A stretch of 14,822 nucleotides of DNA from NCBI GenBank assembly GCA_964626385.1, contig CAZVEO010000062.1:1-14822 (forward strand), written 5' to 3'. The notes beneath the pieces were generated by a model. That model did not search any database. It was not told the DNA's origin and saw only the letters and a list, made by a program, of their open reading frames with translations. Source of the stretch: Scybalousia_A sp964626385 (GTDB taxonomy: Bacteria > Bacteroidota > Bacteroidia > Bacteroidales > P3). Numbering within the stretch: the stretch's first letter is position 1; each line of letters begins with the position of its first letter. Position numbers and translations under genes: made by a program. Positions 1-6,838 of the stretch are shown piece after piece.

Positions 1-133
1 TCAAGAAAAATGCCCAATTTTGACCCTTCGAAAAAGGTTAAGTAGTTGATAATCAATAGTAGCACCCTTATTTTTGACTTTTAAATAGGTATTTACGTGA
101 TTTCCCGAAAAAAATTTTTTGAGGTAGTATTTT
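1..133. other. AT-rich intergenic edge, no gene
   Basis: I see no convincing gene here. The minus strand is open from about position 190 to a stop at 1-3, but that frame has no Met codon and a simple, Lys-rich composition. An A7/T6 palindrome lies around 109-120. The region is presumably the end of the intergenic space before the MFS promoter; whatever gene precedes it is outside the window. Confidence 0.5.
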
Positions 134-163
134 TTTGTAGGCAAAGTTTTTTTTGTAATTTTG
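134..163 (+). promoter_or_regulatory. Bacteroidota-type promoter of the MFS gene
   Basis: A -33 box TTTG (134-137) and a -7 box TAATTTTG (156-163) are separated by 18 bases, matching the Bacteroidota consensus TTTG/TAnnTTTG. The -7 box continues into GCAAACTGAAA. The 18 bases 156-173 are identical to the promoter of the TonB-receptor operon on the other strand (7812-7795). Transcription would begin near 169-171, leaving a leader of about 155 bases before the MFS start. Confidence 0.75.
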
Positions 164-243
164 CAAACTGAAATTGTAAGCAGCTTAGGTTAAATAGTAG
201 GAATATTTTTCCAAAGAAAACAACGACTATTCTTCTTTTCTAA

Positions 244-322
244 TTCCGAATGTTTGTCAAGTGACTGAAGATTTCCTGTTTTAAAATAATTTATTAAAAA
301 ATAACTAAAAAAGTATTCGGAA
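244..322 (+). promoter_or_regulatory. Leader inverted repeat overlapping the MFS ribosome binding site
   Basis: TTCCGAAT (244-251) is perfectly complementary to ATTCGGAA (315-322). The pairing extends inward to 12 bp (244-255 with 311-322) if two G-U pairs are allowed. The right arm contains the purine-rich GGAAG (319-323) just ahead of the ATG at 327, so the folded leader could hide the ribosome binding site. The loop is long (55 bases), and no known riboswitch class is recognised. The pairing is read from the sequence; the regulatory role is inferred. Confidence 0.35.
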
Positions 323-326
323 GAGT

Positions 327-1508
327 ATGAAACAGATTTCTAAAAAAGTAACATTTACTATTTTGTCCATTTCTCTATTAACAGTTATGGCAGGTGCAGC
401 AATGGCTCCGGCTTTAGGCACAATAAAACAACATTTTGCTGATAATTCAGACATATTGATACAACTTATTGTTTCTTTTCCTTCGTTGACTATAATAATA
501 ACTAATTTCTTTTTCTCTTATTTATGTAGATTTTTCAAAACAAAGACTTTGGCTCTCACTGGTTTATGGCTCTATACTCTATCTGGAAGTTTAGCTTTTT
601 TTGTAGACAATATAGAGATTATACTTGTTTTGCGAGCATTGTTGGGGGTAAGTGTTGGACTTATTATGCCTCTTTCAACAGGTTTGCTTGCCTATTATTT
701 TCCTCCCGATAAACAAGCAAAACTAATGGGCTTGGCAGCCTCTATGAGTCAAATGGGTGGTGTTATTGCTACTCTTTTAGCAGGTTTGTTATCAAATATT
801 GGTTGGAATTATGCCTTTTTGGTTTATCTCTTGGGCTTTGTGGCTTTGATACCTGTTGCCTTGTTTTTGCCTAACGAAAGAATAACCGCATCGGGCAATA
901 TTACAATGAAAAGTTTGCTAAGATTTCATCCCTCTGTTACAGGAATGTTGTTGGTTATGATTATATTCTTTGTTTTTCCAACAAATTTTGCTATCATTTG
1001 CTCAAAACTACCATACGCTCAACTTTCAGCCAACGACATTACTTTTATTATGGTTGGTTTGGACTTAATTGCTGCAATTATAGGCTTGTGTTTTGGCTTT
1101 ATAATGAATATTGCTCCTAAATGGGTTAAATATTTTGCACCCTCTTTGTTTTTAATAGGTTATTGCTTATATGCTTATGGTAACAGTGTCCTAACTATTA
1201 TATTAGGTTCTTTGTTTATAGGTTTGGCTAATGGTATAGCAATACCTTATCTTAATACCATAGCCTCCATAAAAGGAGGAAAAGATGCGGCTACAACAGT
1301 AATGCCTCTGATTTCTGCAAGTTTATACATGGGACAGTTTATTTCACCTTTGTTAACAACCTCTATTAGCAAGGCTTGTTTTCCACTTAATGATATTTTT
1401 GCACCTTATAAGGTGGCAATAATTTTCTGTATTATATTTTTCTTTCAGGTATTTTTTACTCGCAACTATCAAAGTTTGCCACCCAAAAACATAGACATCA
1501 AAAAATAA
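327..1508 (+). CDS. MFS transporter, probable drug/metabolite exporter
   Basis: This is an inner-membrane major facilitator of 393 residues, the usual length for a 12-helix carrier. Helices occupy almost the whole chain. The APALGTIKQHF segment (27-37) ends helix 1, and a degenerate motif A (CRFFKTKTL, 67-75) lies between helices 2 and 3. Motif B centres on Arg103 (RALLG). A glycine-rich motif-C-like stretch, GLAASMSQMGG (135-145), is followed by SNIGW and a hydrophobic helix. The last helix ends in a short basic tail. This layout fits proton-driven antiporters of the DHA1 type, but the substrate cannot be read from sequence and a sugar or metabolite carrier is possible. It has its own promoter and a long leader with a possible RBS-masking stem. 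The next gene has a separate promoter, so this is probably a single-gene unit. Confidence 0.85.
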   Translation: MKQISKKVTFTILSISLLTVMAGAAMAPALGTIKQHFADNSDILIQLIVSFPSLTIIITNFFFSYLCRFFKTKTLALTGLWLYTLSGSLAFFVDNIEIILVLRALLGVSVGLIMPLSTGLLAYYFPPDKQAKLMGLAASMSQMGGVIATLLAGLLSNIGWNYAFLVYLLGFVALIPVALFLPNERITASGNITMKSLLRFHPSVTGMLLVMIIFFVFPTNFAIICSKLPYAQLSANDITFIMVGLDLIAAIIGLCFGFIMNIAPKWVKYFAPSLFLIGYCLYAYGNSVLTIILGSLFIGLANGIAIPYLNTIASIKGGKDAATTVMPLISASLYMGQFISPLLTTSISKACFPLNDIFAPYKVAIIFCIIFFFQVFFTRNYQSLPPKNIDIKK

Positions 1509-1542
1509 TAAACATCCCTATTATCAAAAGAAAATTTTATTG

Positions 1543-1550
1543 TACCTTTG
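1543..1550 (+). promoter_or_regulatory. Promoter -7 box of the rhomboid gene
   Basis: TACCTTTG matches the Bacteroidota -7 consensus TAnnTTTG and is followed by CAAAC, as in the other promoters of this window. No clear TTTG is found at the -33 distance (only AT-rich sequence), so the promoter may be weaker or activator-dependent. Transcription would start around 1556-1558, about 60 bases before the rhomboid ATG. Confidence 0.6.
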
Positions 1551-1588
1551 CAAACACTTGACCTCCTTTAAAGAGTGTTGAGTGTTTG
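1551..1588 (+). repeat. Inverted repeat at the rhomboid transcription start
   Basis: CAAACACT (1551-1558) and AGTGTTTG (1581-1588) are a perfect 8-bp inverted repeat with a 22-base loop. An alternative pairing uses AACACT (1553-1558) with AGTGTT (1574-1579), so two exclusive hairpins are possible. The left arm touches the -7 box and the predicted start site. It could be an operator or a leader hairpin; nothing here decides which. Confidence 0.4.
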
Positions 1589-1615
1589 TAATTTGTAAAA
1601 TATTTAGAGTAAAAT

Positions 1616-2338
1616 ATGTATCAAGGAAATAACAACTACGAATATAAACCTCAAGGATTTAGCATACTACCAGTAGTTTGCAAACATTTACTTATCATAA
1701 ACACATTGCTTTATCTTTTGACTGTTGTTTTGGAAACAAGAGGTATAAATTTGAGTAATGTTTTTGGCTTACACTTTTTCCCCACAGAAAGTTTTCATTT
1801 TTGGCAACTACTTACTTATTCTTTGTTTCACGGCAGTTTTCAGCATCTGTTTTTTAATATGTTTGCCATTTGGATGTTTGGAGCTGTATTGGAAAATGTA
1901 TGGGGAAGCAAAAGATTTTTGATTTATTGTATTGTTGCCGCTTTGGGAGCCGCTTTGATGCAGGAGATTACCTATTATTTTATGTATAAAGATATTCTTA
2001 ACGGAACATATGATGGAGTACGATTAATAGGTGATGGCATAGAAAGAACTATTAGTAATGAGGCTTATCTTAATCAAATCAATACCATAGGAGCGAGCGG
2101 AATATGTTTTGGTTTGCTTTTAGCTTTTGGTATGATGTTCCCCAATAATTATATTTATCTTTATTTCTTTGTACCTATAAAGTGTAAGTACTTTGTTATA
2201 GGATATATGATTTTGGAATTGTTTAGCGGAGTAGCAGGTACAACGGATGGTGTAGCACATTTTGCTCATCTTGGAGGTGCGTTGGCTGGTTTGTTTTTAG
2301 TGCTTTATTGGAGAAAAAAGCAAGGCTATAATGCGTAA
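1616..2338 (+). CDS. Rhomboid family intramembrane serine protease
   Basis: This 240-residue polytopic membrane protein cleaves transmembrane substrates inside the bilayer. The catalytic serine is Ser161 in GASG (159-162), and the partner histidine is His218 in AHLGG (217-221). His77 and Asn81 in HLFFN fit the oxyanion-stabilising H-x-x-x-N of helix 2. The helices are spread over about 24-40, 64-95, 100-122, 158-175, 178-188, 193-205 and 216-232, the six- to seven-helix rhomboid core. A 30-residue polar insert (124-156) separates the helix bearing HLFFN from the one bearing GASG. The stop codon overlaps the start of the following UspA-like gene (ATGCGTAA), indicating a two-gene operon with coupled translation. 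The active-site set is complete, so activity is expected. Substrates are unknown. Confidence 0.93.
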   Translation: MYQGNNNYEYKPQGFSILPVVCKHLLIINTLLYLLTVVLETRGINLSNVFGLHFFPTESFHFWQLLTYSLFHGSFQHLFFNMFAIWMFGAVLENVWGSKRFLIYCIVAALGAALMQEITYYFMYKDILNGTYDGVRLIGDGIERTISNEAYLNQINTIGASGICFGLLLAFGMMFPNNYIYLYFFVPIKCKYFVIGYMILELFSGVAGTTDGVAHFAHLGGALAGLFLVLYWRKKQGYNA

Positions 2339-3185
2339 ATACAAAAAAGGAGAGTACAGAGACCAATTTGTTATTGCTTATATTACCGATTTGAGCAATT
2401 ACAAGGATATATTATTTTGGGCAGAAAAATTTGCCTTATTATTGAAAAAAGGAATAATACTTCTGCATATTTCAGACGAAAAATACACAAAAATCTCCAC
2501 TACCGAAGCCTCTAAACTTTTGGAACAAATAAACAAAGAAATAAAAATTCCTTATACTCATTCTTACGTTGCAATGAAGGGAAAAAGCAATGAAATTATT
2601 CATTCCACAGGAGAATTGCTTAACGGAGTAATGATAGTTTCTAAAATTGACAATACAACTAAGGATAAATCAACTCCCATATCTGTAAACAACATTATAA
2701 AAAACTTTTACTCTTCTCGTATAGCCTATTTCTTATTTACAGATAAAACAATACAAAACAATGATTTTAAAGAAATAGTACTTAGTATGGATGCCCTTAA
2801 AGAGAGCAAAGAAAAAGTACTTTGGGCTTCTTATTTTGGCAGATTTGCCAACTCAATAGTAGATATTTACTATCATAGATACAGAGATGAATATCTACAA
2901 AAACAACTCAATCTTAATATTGGCTTTGCAAGAAAAATGTTTAAAAACTTTAAGATAGAAACTCGTAATATACACTCCCAAAATCGCAACACTTCCACAG
3001 ATATTCAAGCCATAGATTTTGCTCAAAAAGAGAAAAAAAACTTGTGTATTTTCCAAACCACAGCAAACAAAAGTTTCTTGGAGTTTTTCTTTGGACTGAC
3101 AGAAAAAAAAGTATTAAATAAACTTAATACCACCCCCGTACTATTTCTCAACAGACGCAAAGACCTCTTCGTAATGTGCGAATAA
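2331..3185 (+). CDS. Tandem UspA-like universal stress protein
   Basis: This is a cytoplasmic protein of 284 residues with two UspA-like halves. The first (about 10-140) has a beta strand FVIAYITD, a helix with the typical spacing (KDILFWAEKFALLLKKG) and IILLHIS. The second (147-275) has KEIVLSMDALKESKEKVLWASYFGRFA, where Asp154 sits at the usual nucleotide-pocket position. It ends in VLNKLNTTPVLFLN, the family's hallmark last helix-strand (in relatives V-x-x-x-x-x-x-PVL). The ATP-binding signature G-2x-G-9x-G(S/T) is not recognisable, so it may be a non-ATP-binding form. It starts inside the rhomboid stop (8-base overlap), with AAGG ahead of the ATG as a plausible ribosome binding site. The assignment rests on fold-level similarity rather than strong motifs. 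Confidence 0.65.
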   Translation: MRKYKKGEYRDQFVIAYITDLSNYKDILFWAEKFALLLKKGIILLHISDEKYTKISTTEASKLLEQINKEIKIPYTHSYVAMKGKSNEIIHSTGELLNGVMIVSKIDNTTKDKSTPISVNNIIKNFYSSRIAYFLFTDKTIQNNDFKEIVLSMDALKESKEKVLWASYFGRFANSIVDIYYHRYRDEYLQKQLNLNIGFARKMFKNFKIETRNIHSQNRNTSTDIQAIDFAQKEKKNLCIFQTTANKSFLEFFFGLTEKKVLNKLNTTPVLFLNRRKDLFVMCE

Positions 3186-3202
3186 CTCCCACGGGGAGTT
3201 TT
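3184..3202 (+). terminator. Short intrinsic terminator of the rhomboid-usp operon
   Basis: AACTCCC (3184-3190) pairs perfectly with GGGAGTT (3194-3200) around the loop ACG, and the stem is followed by TTTTGT. The stem overlaps the last two bases of the stop codon. It also has the format of the repeat modules that follow, so it may be a terminator recruited from, or giving rise to, that repeat. Confidence 0.5.
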
Positions 3203-3374
3203 GTAAGGGCGAAGCCTTGTCTAAAGGTATTCAGTAAGAAGATAACTACCTACGAGGCATTTTATAAAGGTACAGGCTCTGCCTGCACCCACAGGGTGTT
3301 TTATAAGAGCACAGGCACAGCCTGTTTTGTAAGGGCATAGCCACACCCACAGGGTGTTTTATAGAGGCAAAGCT
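3184..3374 (+). repeat. Array of three-base-loop mini-hairpins with TTTTRTAARG spacers
   Basis: Successive hairpins, nearly all with loops of exactly three bases, are: AACTCCC-ACG-GGGAGTT (3184-3200), GGC-GAA-GCC (3208-3216), CCT-ACG-AGG (3249-3257), CAGGC-TCT-GCCTG (3273-3285), CACCC-ACA-GGGTG (3286-3298), ACAGGC-ACA-GCCTGT (3311-3325), GGC-ATA-GCC (3334-3342), CACCC-ACA-GGGTG (3344-3356) and GGC-AAA-GCT (3366-3374, weaker). Most larger hairpins run into TTTTATAA or TTTTGTAAGG. The 20 bases 3286-3305 are repeated exactly at 3344-3363. Stems differ in sequence yet stay complementary. No coding potential is seen. Related modules occur at 14675-14822. Confidence 0.8.
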
Positions 3375-3385
3375 ATTGTAAAAAA

Positions 3386-3489
3386 ATAGGTTAGCATAAG
3401 TTATCATATGACAATGTCGTAAAAAAGCCTGTGGCTTCGTTCGGAGTGTCTTACAAAACAGGTTGTGCCTGTAAACTTATGCTAACCTA
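3386..3489. repeat. 103-bp element with perfect 16-bp terminal inverted repeats
   Basis: TAGGTTAGCATAAGTT (3387-3402) is exactly complementary to 3474-3489. Each arm consists of two units of a 10-base motif ATRRGTTNNN that is expanded at 14618-14780. Inside are AAGCC-TGT-GGCTT (3425-3437) and an inverted copy of the ACAGG...CCTGT module (3458-3472). On the minus strand the element follows the lipoprotein operon and ends in seven T residues (complement of 3380-3386), so it could also serve as that operon's terminator. It has no gene and is too small to be an autonomous transposon; a MITE-like or REP-like origin is possible. Confidence 0.75.
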
Positions 3490-3505
3490 CGAAAAAATAT
3501 TGTTT

Positions 3506-3991
3506 TTAATTACGAGTTCCTTCGAAGTAAATATCGTTTGTTGTTCCCTGACGAGTAAGCCCTATTGTTAGGCTTGCTCCATCTTTGTTAATAGAGCCTG
3601 ACACTGTAGGTATAGAATAACCTATAGAGGTTATATCCGCAGTAGAACCCATCATAGTATAAGTTGCTGTAACATTAGTTGCGTTTAATATTGTATCCGT
3701 ACCCTCAACAATGAAAGCAATATCTTTTAAACTGATATCCATTTTTGGCATATTCGGAGAAAAAGTTATTTGATTTAAATCAACAGTACAAGTATTGTTT
3801 TTGCAAGTAGTTGTTATAGTAACACCTTCTTGCTGTGTACCATTGTAAGTTACGCTTCCCGTGAAAGAAGAAACAACGTTTGTAGTAGTAGCTTGTGTTG
3901 TTGTATCTTTATCATCATCGTCATCATCTCCACAAGCCACAAAACTTAAAGCCGCAACGGCAATCAAAAGCAATTTTTTGAAATTCTTCAT
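3506..3991 (-). CDS. Secreted lipoprotein with Asp-rich export tag, calycin-like domain possible
   Basis: This 161-residue protein starts with a lipoprotein signal peptide (MKNFKK, hydrophobic core, SFVAC). Cys20 is followed by GDDDDDDKD, the acidic tag that in Bacteroidota sends lipoproteins to the cell surface. A Thr-rich linker (about 30-41) leads to a beta-rich domain (42-161) with two cysteines (CKNNTC, possible disulfide). It is clearly paralogous to the upstream gene: both share an NG-x-Q-x-x-x-V start, a TCT tripeptide, TFS-x-x-MP, LKD and G-x-DT at matching spacing. The domain resembles the calycin-like beta-barrel of Bacteroides lipoproteins; that match is from memory and moderate. 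It is the last gene of the operon, 46 bases after its paralogue, and probably acts with the TonB receptor in ligand capture. The ligand is unknown. Confidence 0.7.
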   Translation of the reverse strand: MKNFKKLLLIAVAALSFVACGDDDDDDKDTTTQATTTNVVSSFTGSVTYNGTQQEGVTITTTCKNNTCTVDLNQITFSPNMPKMDISLKDIAFIVEGTDTILNATNVTATYTMMGSTADITSIGYSIPTVSGSINKDGASLTIGLTRQGTTNDIYFEGTRN

Positions 3992-4037
3992 TTTTTTGTT
4001 TGTTTTTTATTGTTATTAATTATGTTATTTGTTTTTA

Positions 4038-4520
4038 TTATTTTATACGTTCTGCTCTATAAGACAAAGAAGTTTCGCCTTCCTCGGAAGATGCTCCTCC
4101 TCTAGAAGTAAAAATTAACGAATCTTTTGTTATTCTTGCTTCAAAATTATATAAAGTCATACTACTCACAGGAAAGTTATTCCAATAAGGTACAACCGAA
4201 TCCATAACTATCAAAGTATCCTCTCCATTGATTTGAGGCAAAAGGTCTTTTAACTCAAAACTAACCAACGGCATCAAATTAGAAAAAGTTACTCTATCCA
4301 AATAGATTGTACAAGTATCGTGGGTGGCATTTTTGTAAAAATTTGACTTTACATCTTCCTGCTCATAGCCATTACTTGCCAAAACCCGTCCCACAAACTC
4401 AAATTTTTCATTATTTTCTCTACTATTATCTCTATTCTTGCTGTCTTGTTCTTTATCATCACTACAAGCGACAAACAAGCAAGCAAATATTAGTAATAAT
4501 GTGAATTTATATTTTTTCAT
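4038..4520 (-). CDS. Secreted lipoprotein, diverged paralogue of the downstream one
   Basis: This is a 160-residue lipoprotein. The signal peptide MKKYKFTLLLIFACLFVAC gives Cys19 as the lipidated residue, followed by SDDKEQD, an acidic export tag weaker than the Asp run of its paralogue. A polar Asn/Arg/Glu linker (25-39) precedes the beta-rich domain (40-160). Shared landmarks with the downstream lipoprotein are NG-x-x-Q, DTCT, the pattern (V/I)TFS-x-x-MP, ELKD and GEDT(L/I). Beyond these the two have drifted far apart, so an old duplication with divided roles is likely. The gene begins 14 bases after the receptor's stop codon, which argues for co-transcription and for an outer-membrane partner role. 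No heme- or cobalamin-binding signature is recognised, so no substrate is proposed. Confidence 0.7.
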   Translation of the reverse strand: MKKYKFTLLLIFACLFVACSDDKEQDSKNRDNSRENNEKFEFVGRVLASNGYEQEDVKSNFYKNATHDTCTIYLDRVTFSNLMPLVSFELKDLLPQINGEDTLIVMDSVVPYWNNFPVSSMTLYNFEARITKDSLIFTSRGGASSEEGETSLSYRAERIK

Positions 4521-4534
4521 AGCCTTTTATATTT

Positions 4535-6811
4535 TTATAATGTTATTCTCAATGTTGCTCCAAAAGTCATAGGTTTTGCTTTCTGTACAAAGTTGTTTCC
4601 ACTCGAAAGAAAATAAAACGTATTATAATCTGTGTTTGTTATATTTCTTGCCCAAAAAGACAAAGAGTAAATATTTCTTCTCAAAGTAATATCAGTATTA
4701 AGCAATGAATAGTAAGATTGTTTTATAGTGTTGCTCTGATTGAAATATATATCTCCCACTCCAAGATAAGCAACAGAAAAATTAATATTGTCCAACCACC
4801 TATTGTCCAAACGCCAAAGATAATCTACTCCAACAGTCAAACTATTTATAGGGTAATACATTAAATACTTATCTTTATAATCTTGTTTTCCATCATTGTA
4901 GGAAGTAAATTTAGCGTTAGTATAGGAGTAATTAACATTTAAGGAAATATCTTTTGTAAGTTTTGCTCTTAATGTGGTCTCCAAACCAAAAGAACGAGAC
5001 TTTGCCGCATTGGTCATCATTCTGCCTGTGGTGTTGGGAGTTAGAAATATTGTCAATTGTTGATTCTCAACATCTATATAAAAAGCTGTCAATGAAAGAT
5101 ATAACTTACCATTTAAGAATTGTAGTTTTGCTCCCAATTCATAATCCCAAATATATTGTGGCTTGTATTTTATTATCTCTCCCTTATCATAAAAAGCATA
5201 AATATCTTCCATTGCTGAGCCTGGTTGTGGCTCTATATGAAGGTCTTGTAACATATTTTGCATCATTTGATTACGTATTATATCGGCAAACATACTTGTA
5301 TTAAAACCACCAGTCATATACCCTTTGGAAACGGAGGCAAAAATCATTTTGTCTTTGCTAATATTATAAGAAACTGCTATCTTAGGAAGAAACTGCAAAT
5401 AATTCTTACTACTACTACCTTCAAAAACAGTATTCAACGGACGATAATCCATAAAGACAGGAACTAATCTATAATTTACACTTGTCCTTGTATCATAGTC
5501 CAAAGAAACATTTTCATAATCTGCCCTAAGCCCCAACTGAAAATTAAATCTTTTAAGAGTGTAATCTACTTGAATATAAGCATTGGCACCATAACGCGGG
5601 TAGTTAAAATTATCTCTTACCAACATTTCATTTTCTTTAAATTCTATATTATAATCATCGGGGAAAACAACATGAAGACCATTGTTGGCATTGTCCAAAA
5701 TAAGAGCCTCTATGCCATCTTTTTTGAAAAACACAGGAGCATCCATATCCAAATACTTGTAAAAAGCAAAAACTCCACCCATCCAATTCCAATTATCATT
5801 GTGATTATCATCTTTAAAGATAAACTCTTGTGAAAAAGCATAGTCATTTTCCTTTTGTTTTAAGGTAAAATAAGACAAAGAAGTAAAATCATTATCCAAG
5901 TTTAACTCATCAAAATTTAATTGTATAGAAGTTAAAGACTGAAATGTAAAAACATCTCTGTTCCTATAAGTATAAGAAGTATTGTTAATAAAATTTAATC
6001 TATCATAACCACACTTATCATTATAATTAATTTCTGAGGTTTTGTTATTAATAGTATCAAACAAAGAATAAGGATAGCCTCCTTGATGGACAAAAGAAAA
6101 ATAGGTTGAATTTTTGGCACTTACATTCCCATTTTTATACTCAAAAACAAGCCTCGCATTAGCAAAACGACCCCAATCACAATTCTCACCATTAAAAGCA
6201 TTGTCAAAATAACCTTGTGTTGAATTAAAGTCCGCTCCTACCATATAGGCCCAATGTTTTGATAATTTGTCATAATAAGAAAAAGAAGCGTTGTAAGTAT
6301 TGCCGTTAGCAAAACCTACACTTGCCTTAATACCTTGATATTGAAAAGGACTTAGAGATGTCAAATCTATAACCCCAGCCATTGTATTCATTCCAAATGT
6401 AAGACTCTGTGCTCCCTTGTAAATATCTATTTTATAAAAGTCAAAATAAGAAAAATCAAAACAATTTTTGTTTAACAACATTACTCCGTCCAAACAAACA
6501 CCAACAGAAGAGTTATCTATCCTTGAACCAAGCCCTCTCAAATAAATGGTACTTGTGATTTTGGAACCATAATCAGGTATAAACAACGAAGGAGTATAAG
6601 CGGAAAAGTCTTTAAAGTCCTTAACATTATGATTATTCATATACAACTGATTGTAACTATCAACTGAGGAGGTTATCCTCTGCAAATTGTTTTCTGTCTT
6701 TATGGAAGAGACAACACTCACCTCTGGTAAATTTACAGTGTCCATTTCTTGCTGGGAAAAGCACTCAAAGACAAAAAACAACAACAATAGATATATAAAC
6801 TTCCTTTTCAC
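4535..6811 (-). CDS. TonB-dependent outer-membrane receptor
   Basis: A 758-residue active-transport beta-barrel powered through TonB/ExbBD. A signal peptide (1 to about 19) is followed by a TonB-box-like segment, DTVNLPEVSVVSS (24-36). The plug (about 40-152) contains the family motif IYLRGLGSRIDNSSVGVCLDGV (89-110) and its end, IDIYKGAQSLTFGMNTMAGVIDL (128-150). The barrel runs to the C terminus, with the typical penultimate NITNTDY and a final FGATLRITL. There is no N-terminal carboxypeptidase-like extension and no SusD partner, so it looks like the siderophore/cofactor type rather than the SusC polysaccharide type. Two plug cysteines, Cys106 and Cys117, could form a disulfide. The gene lies 27 bases after the eight-helix membrane protein and 14 bases before the first lipoprotein. 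The ligand is not identifiable. Confidence 0.92.
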   Translation of the reverse strand: MKRKFIYLLLLFFVFECFSQQEMDTVNLPEVSVVSSIKTENNLQRITSSVDSYNQLYMNNHNVKDFKDFSAYTPSLFIPDYGSKITSTIYLRGLGSRIDNSSVGVCLDGVMLLNKNCFDFSYFDFYKIDIYKGAQSLTFGMNTMAGVIDLTSLSPFQYQGIKASVGFANGNTYNASFSYYDKLSKHWAYMVGADFNSTQGYFDNAFNGENCDWGRFANARLVFEYKNGNVSAKNSTYFSFVHQGGYPYSLFDTINNKTSEINYNDKCGYDRLNFINNTSYTYRNRDVFTFQSLTSIQLNFDELNLDNDFTSLSYFTLKQKENDYAFSQEFIFKDDNHNDNWNWMGGVFAFYKYLDMDAPVFFKKDGIEALILDNANNGLHVVFPDDYNIEFKENEMLVRDNFNYPRYGANAYIQVDYTLKRFNFQLGLRADYENVSLDYDTRTSVNYRLVPVFMDYRPLNTVFEGSSSKNYLQFLPKIAVSYNISKDKMIFASVSKGYMTGGFNTSMFADIIRNQMMQNMLQDLHIEPQPGSAMEDIYAFYDKGEIIKYKPQYIWDYELGAKLQFLNGKLYLSLTAFYIDVENQQLTIFLTPNTTGRMMTNAAKSRSFGLETTLRAKLTKDISLNVNYSYTNAKFTSYNDGKQDYKDKYLMYYPINSLTVGVDYLWRLDNRWLDNINFSVAYLGVGDIYFNQSNTIKQSYYSLLNTDITLRRNIYSLSFWARNITNTDYNTFYFLSSGNNFVQKAKPMTFGATLRITL

Positions 6812-6838
6812 TGTACAAAAAAAAATAAATTACGCTTT

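Noticed and set aside
1..190. Minus-strand open frame ending with a stop at 1-3, possible tail of a gene or transposase
   Set aside because: It has no Met codon, starts right after a stop near 190, spans the MFS promoter, and is built from A/T runs giving Lys/Phe-rich sequence; I see no family motif.
3184..3374. Possible CRISPR array
   Set aside because: Repeats are short, unequal in length and spacing and vary in sequence; spacers are not unique 30-base segments, and no cas gene is present.
3186..3505. Possible tRNA or known ncRNA in the hairpin-rich gap
   Set aside because: No cloverleaf with T-loop GTTCRANNC, no CCA, and no match I recognise to a known RNA family; the hairpins are too small and too repetitive.
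4963..5833. Plus-strand open frames opposite the TonB receptor
   Set aside because: Overlapping antisense frames with low-complexity, Ile/His-rich translations and no promoter or ribosome binding site; the minus-strand receptor explains the region.
3506..6811. Assignment as HmuR/HmuY heme, BtuB/BtuG cobalamin or XusA/XusB siderophore system
   Set aside because: Gene layout is similar, but I cannot see the diagnostic sequences of those lipoproteins, and the inner-membrane partner is not PepSY or ABC type.
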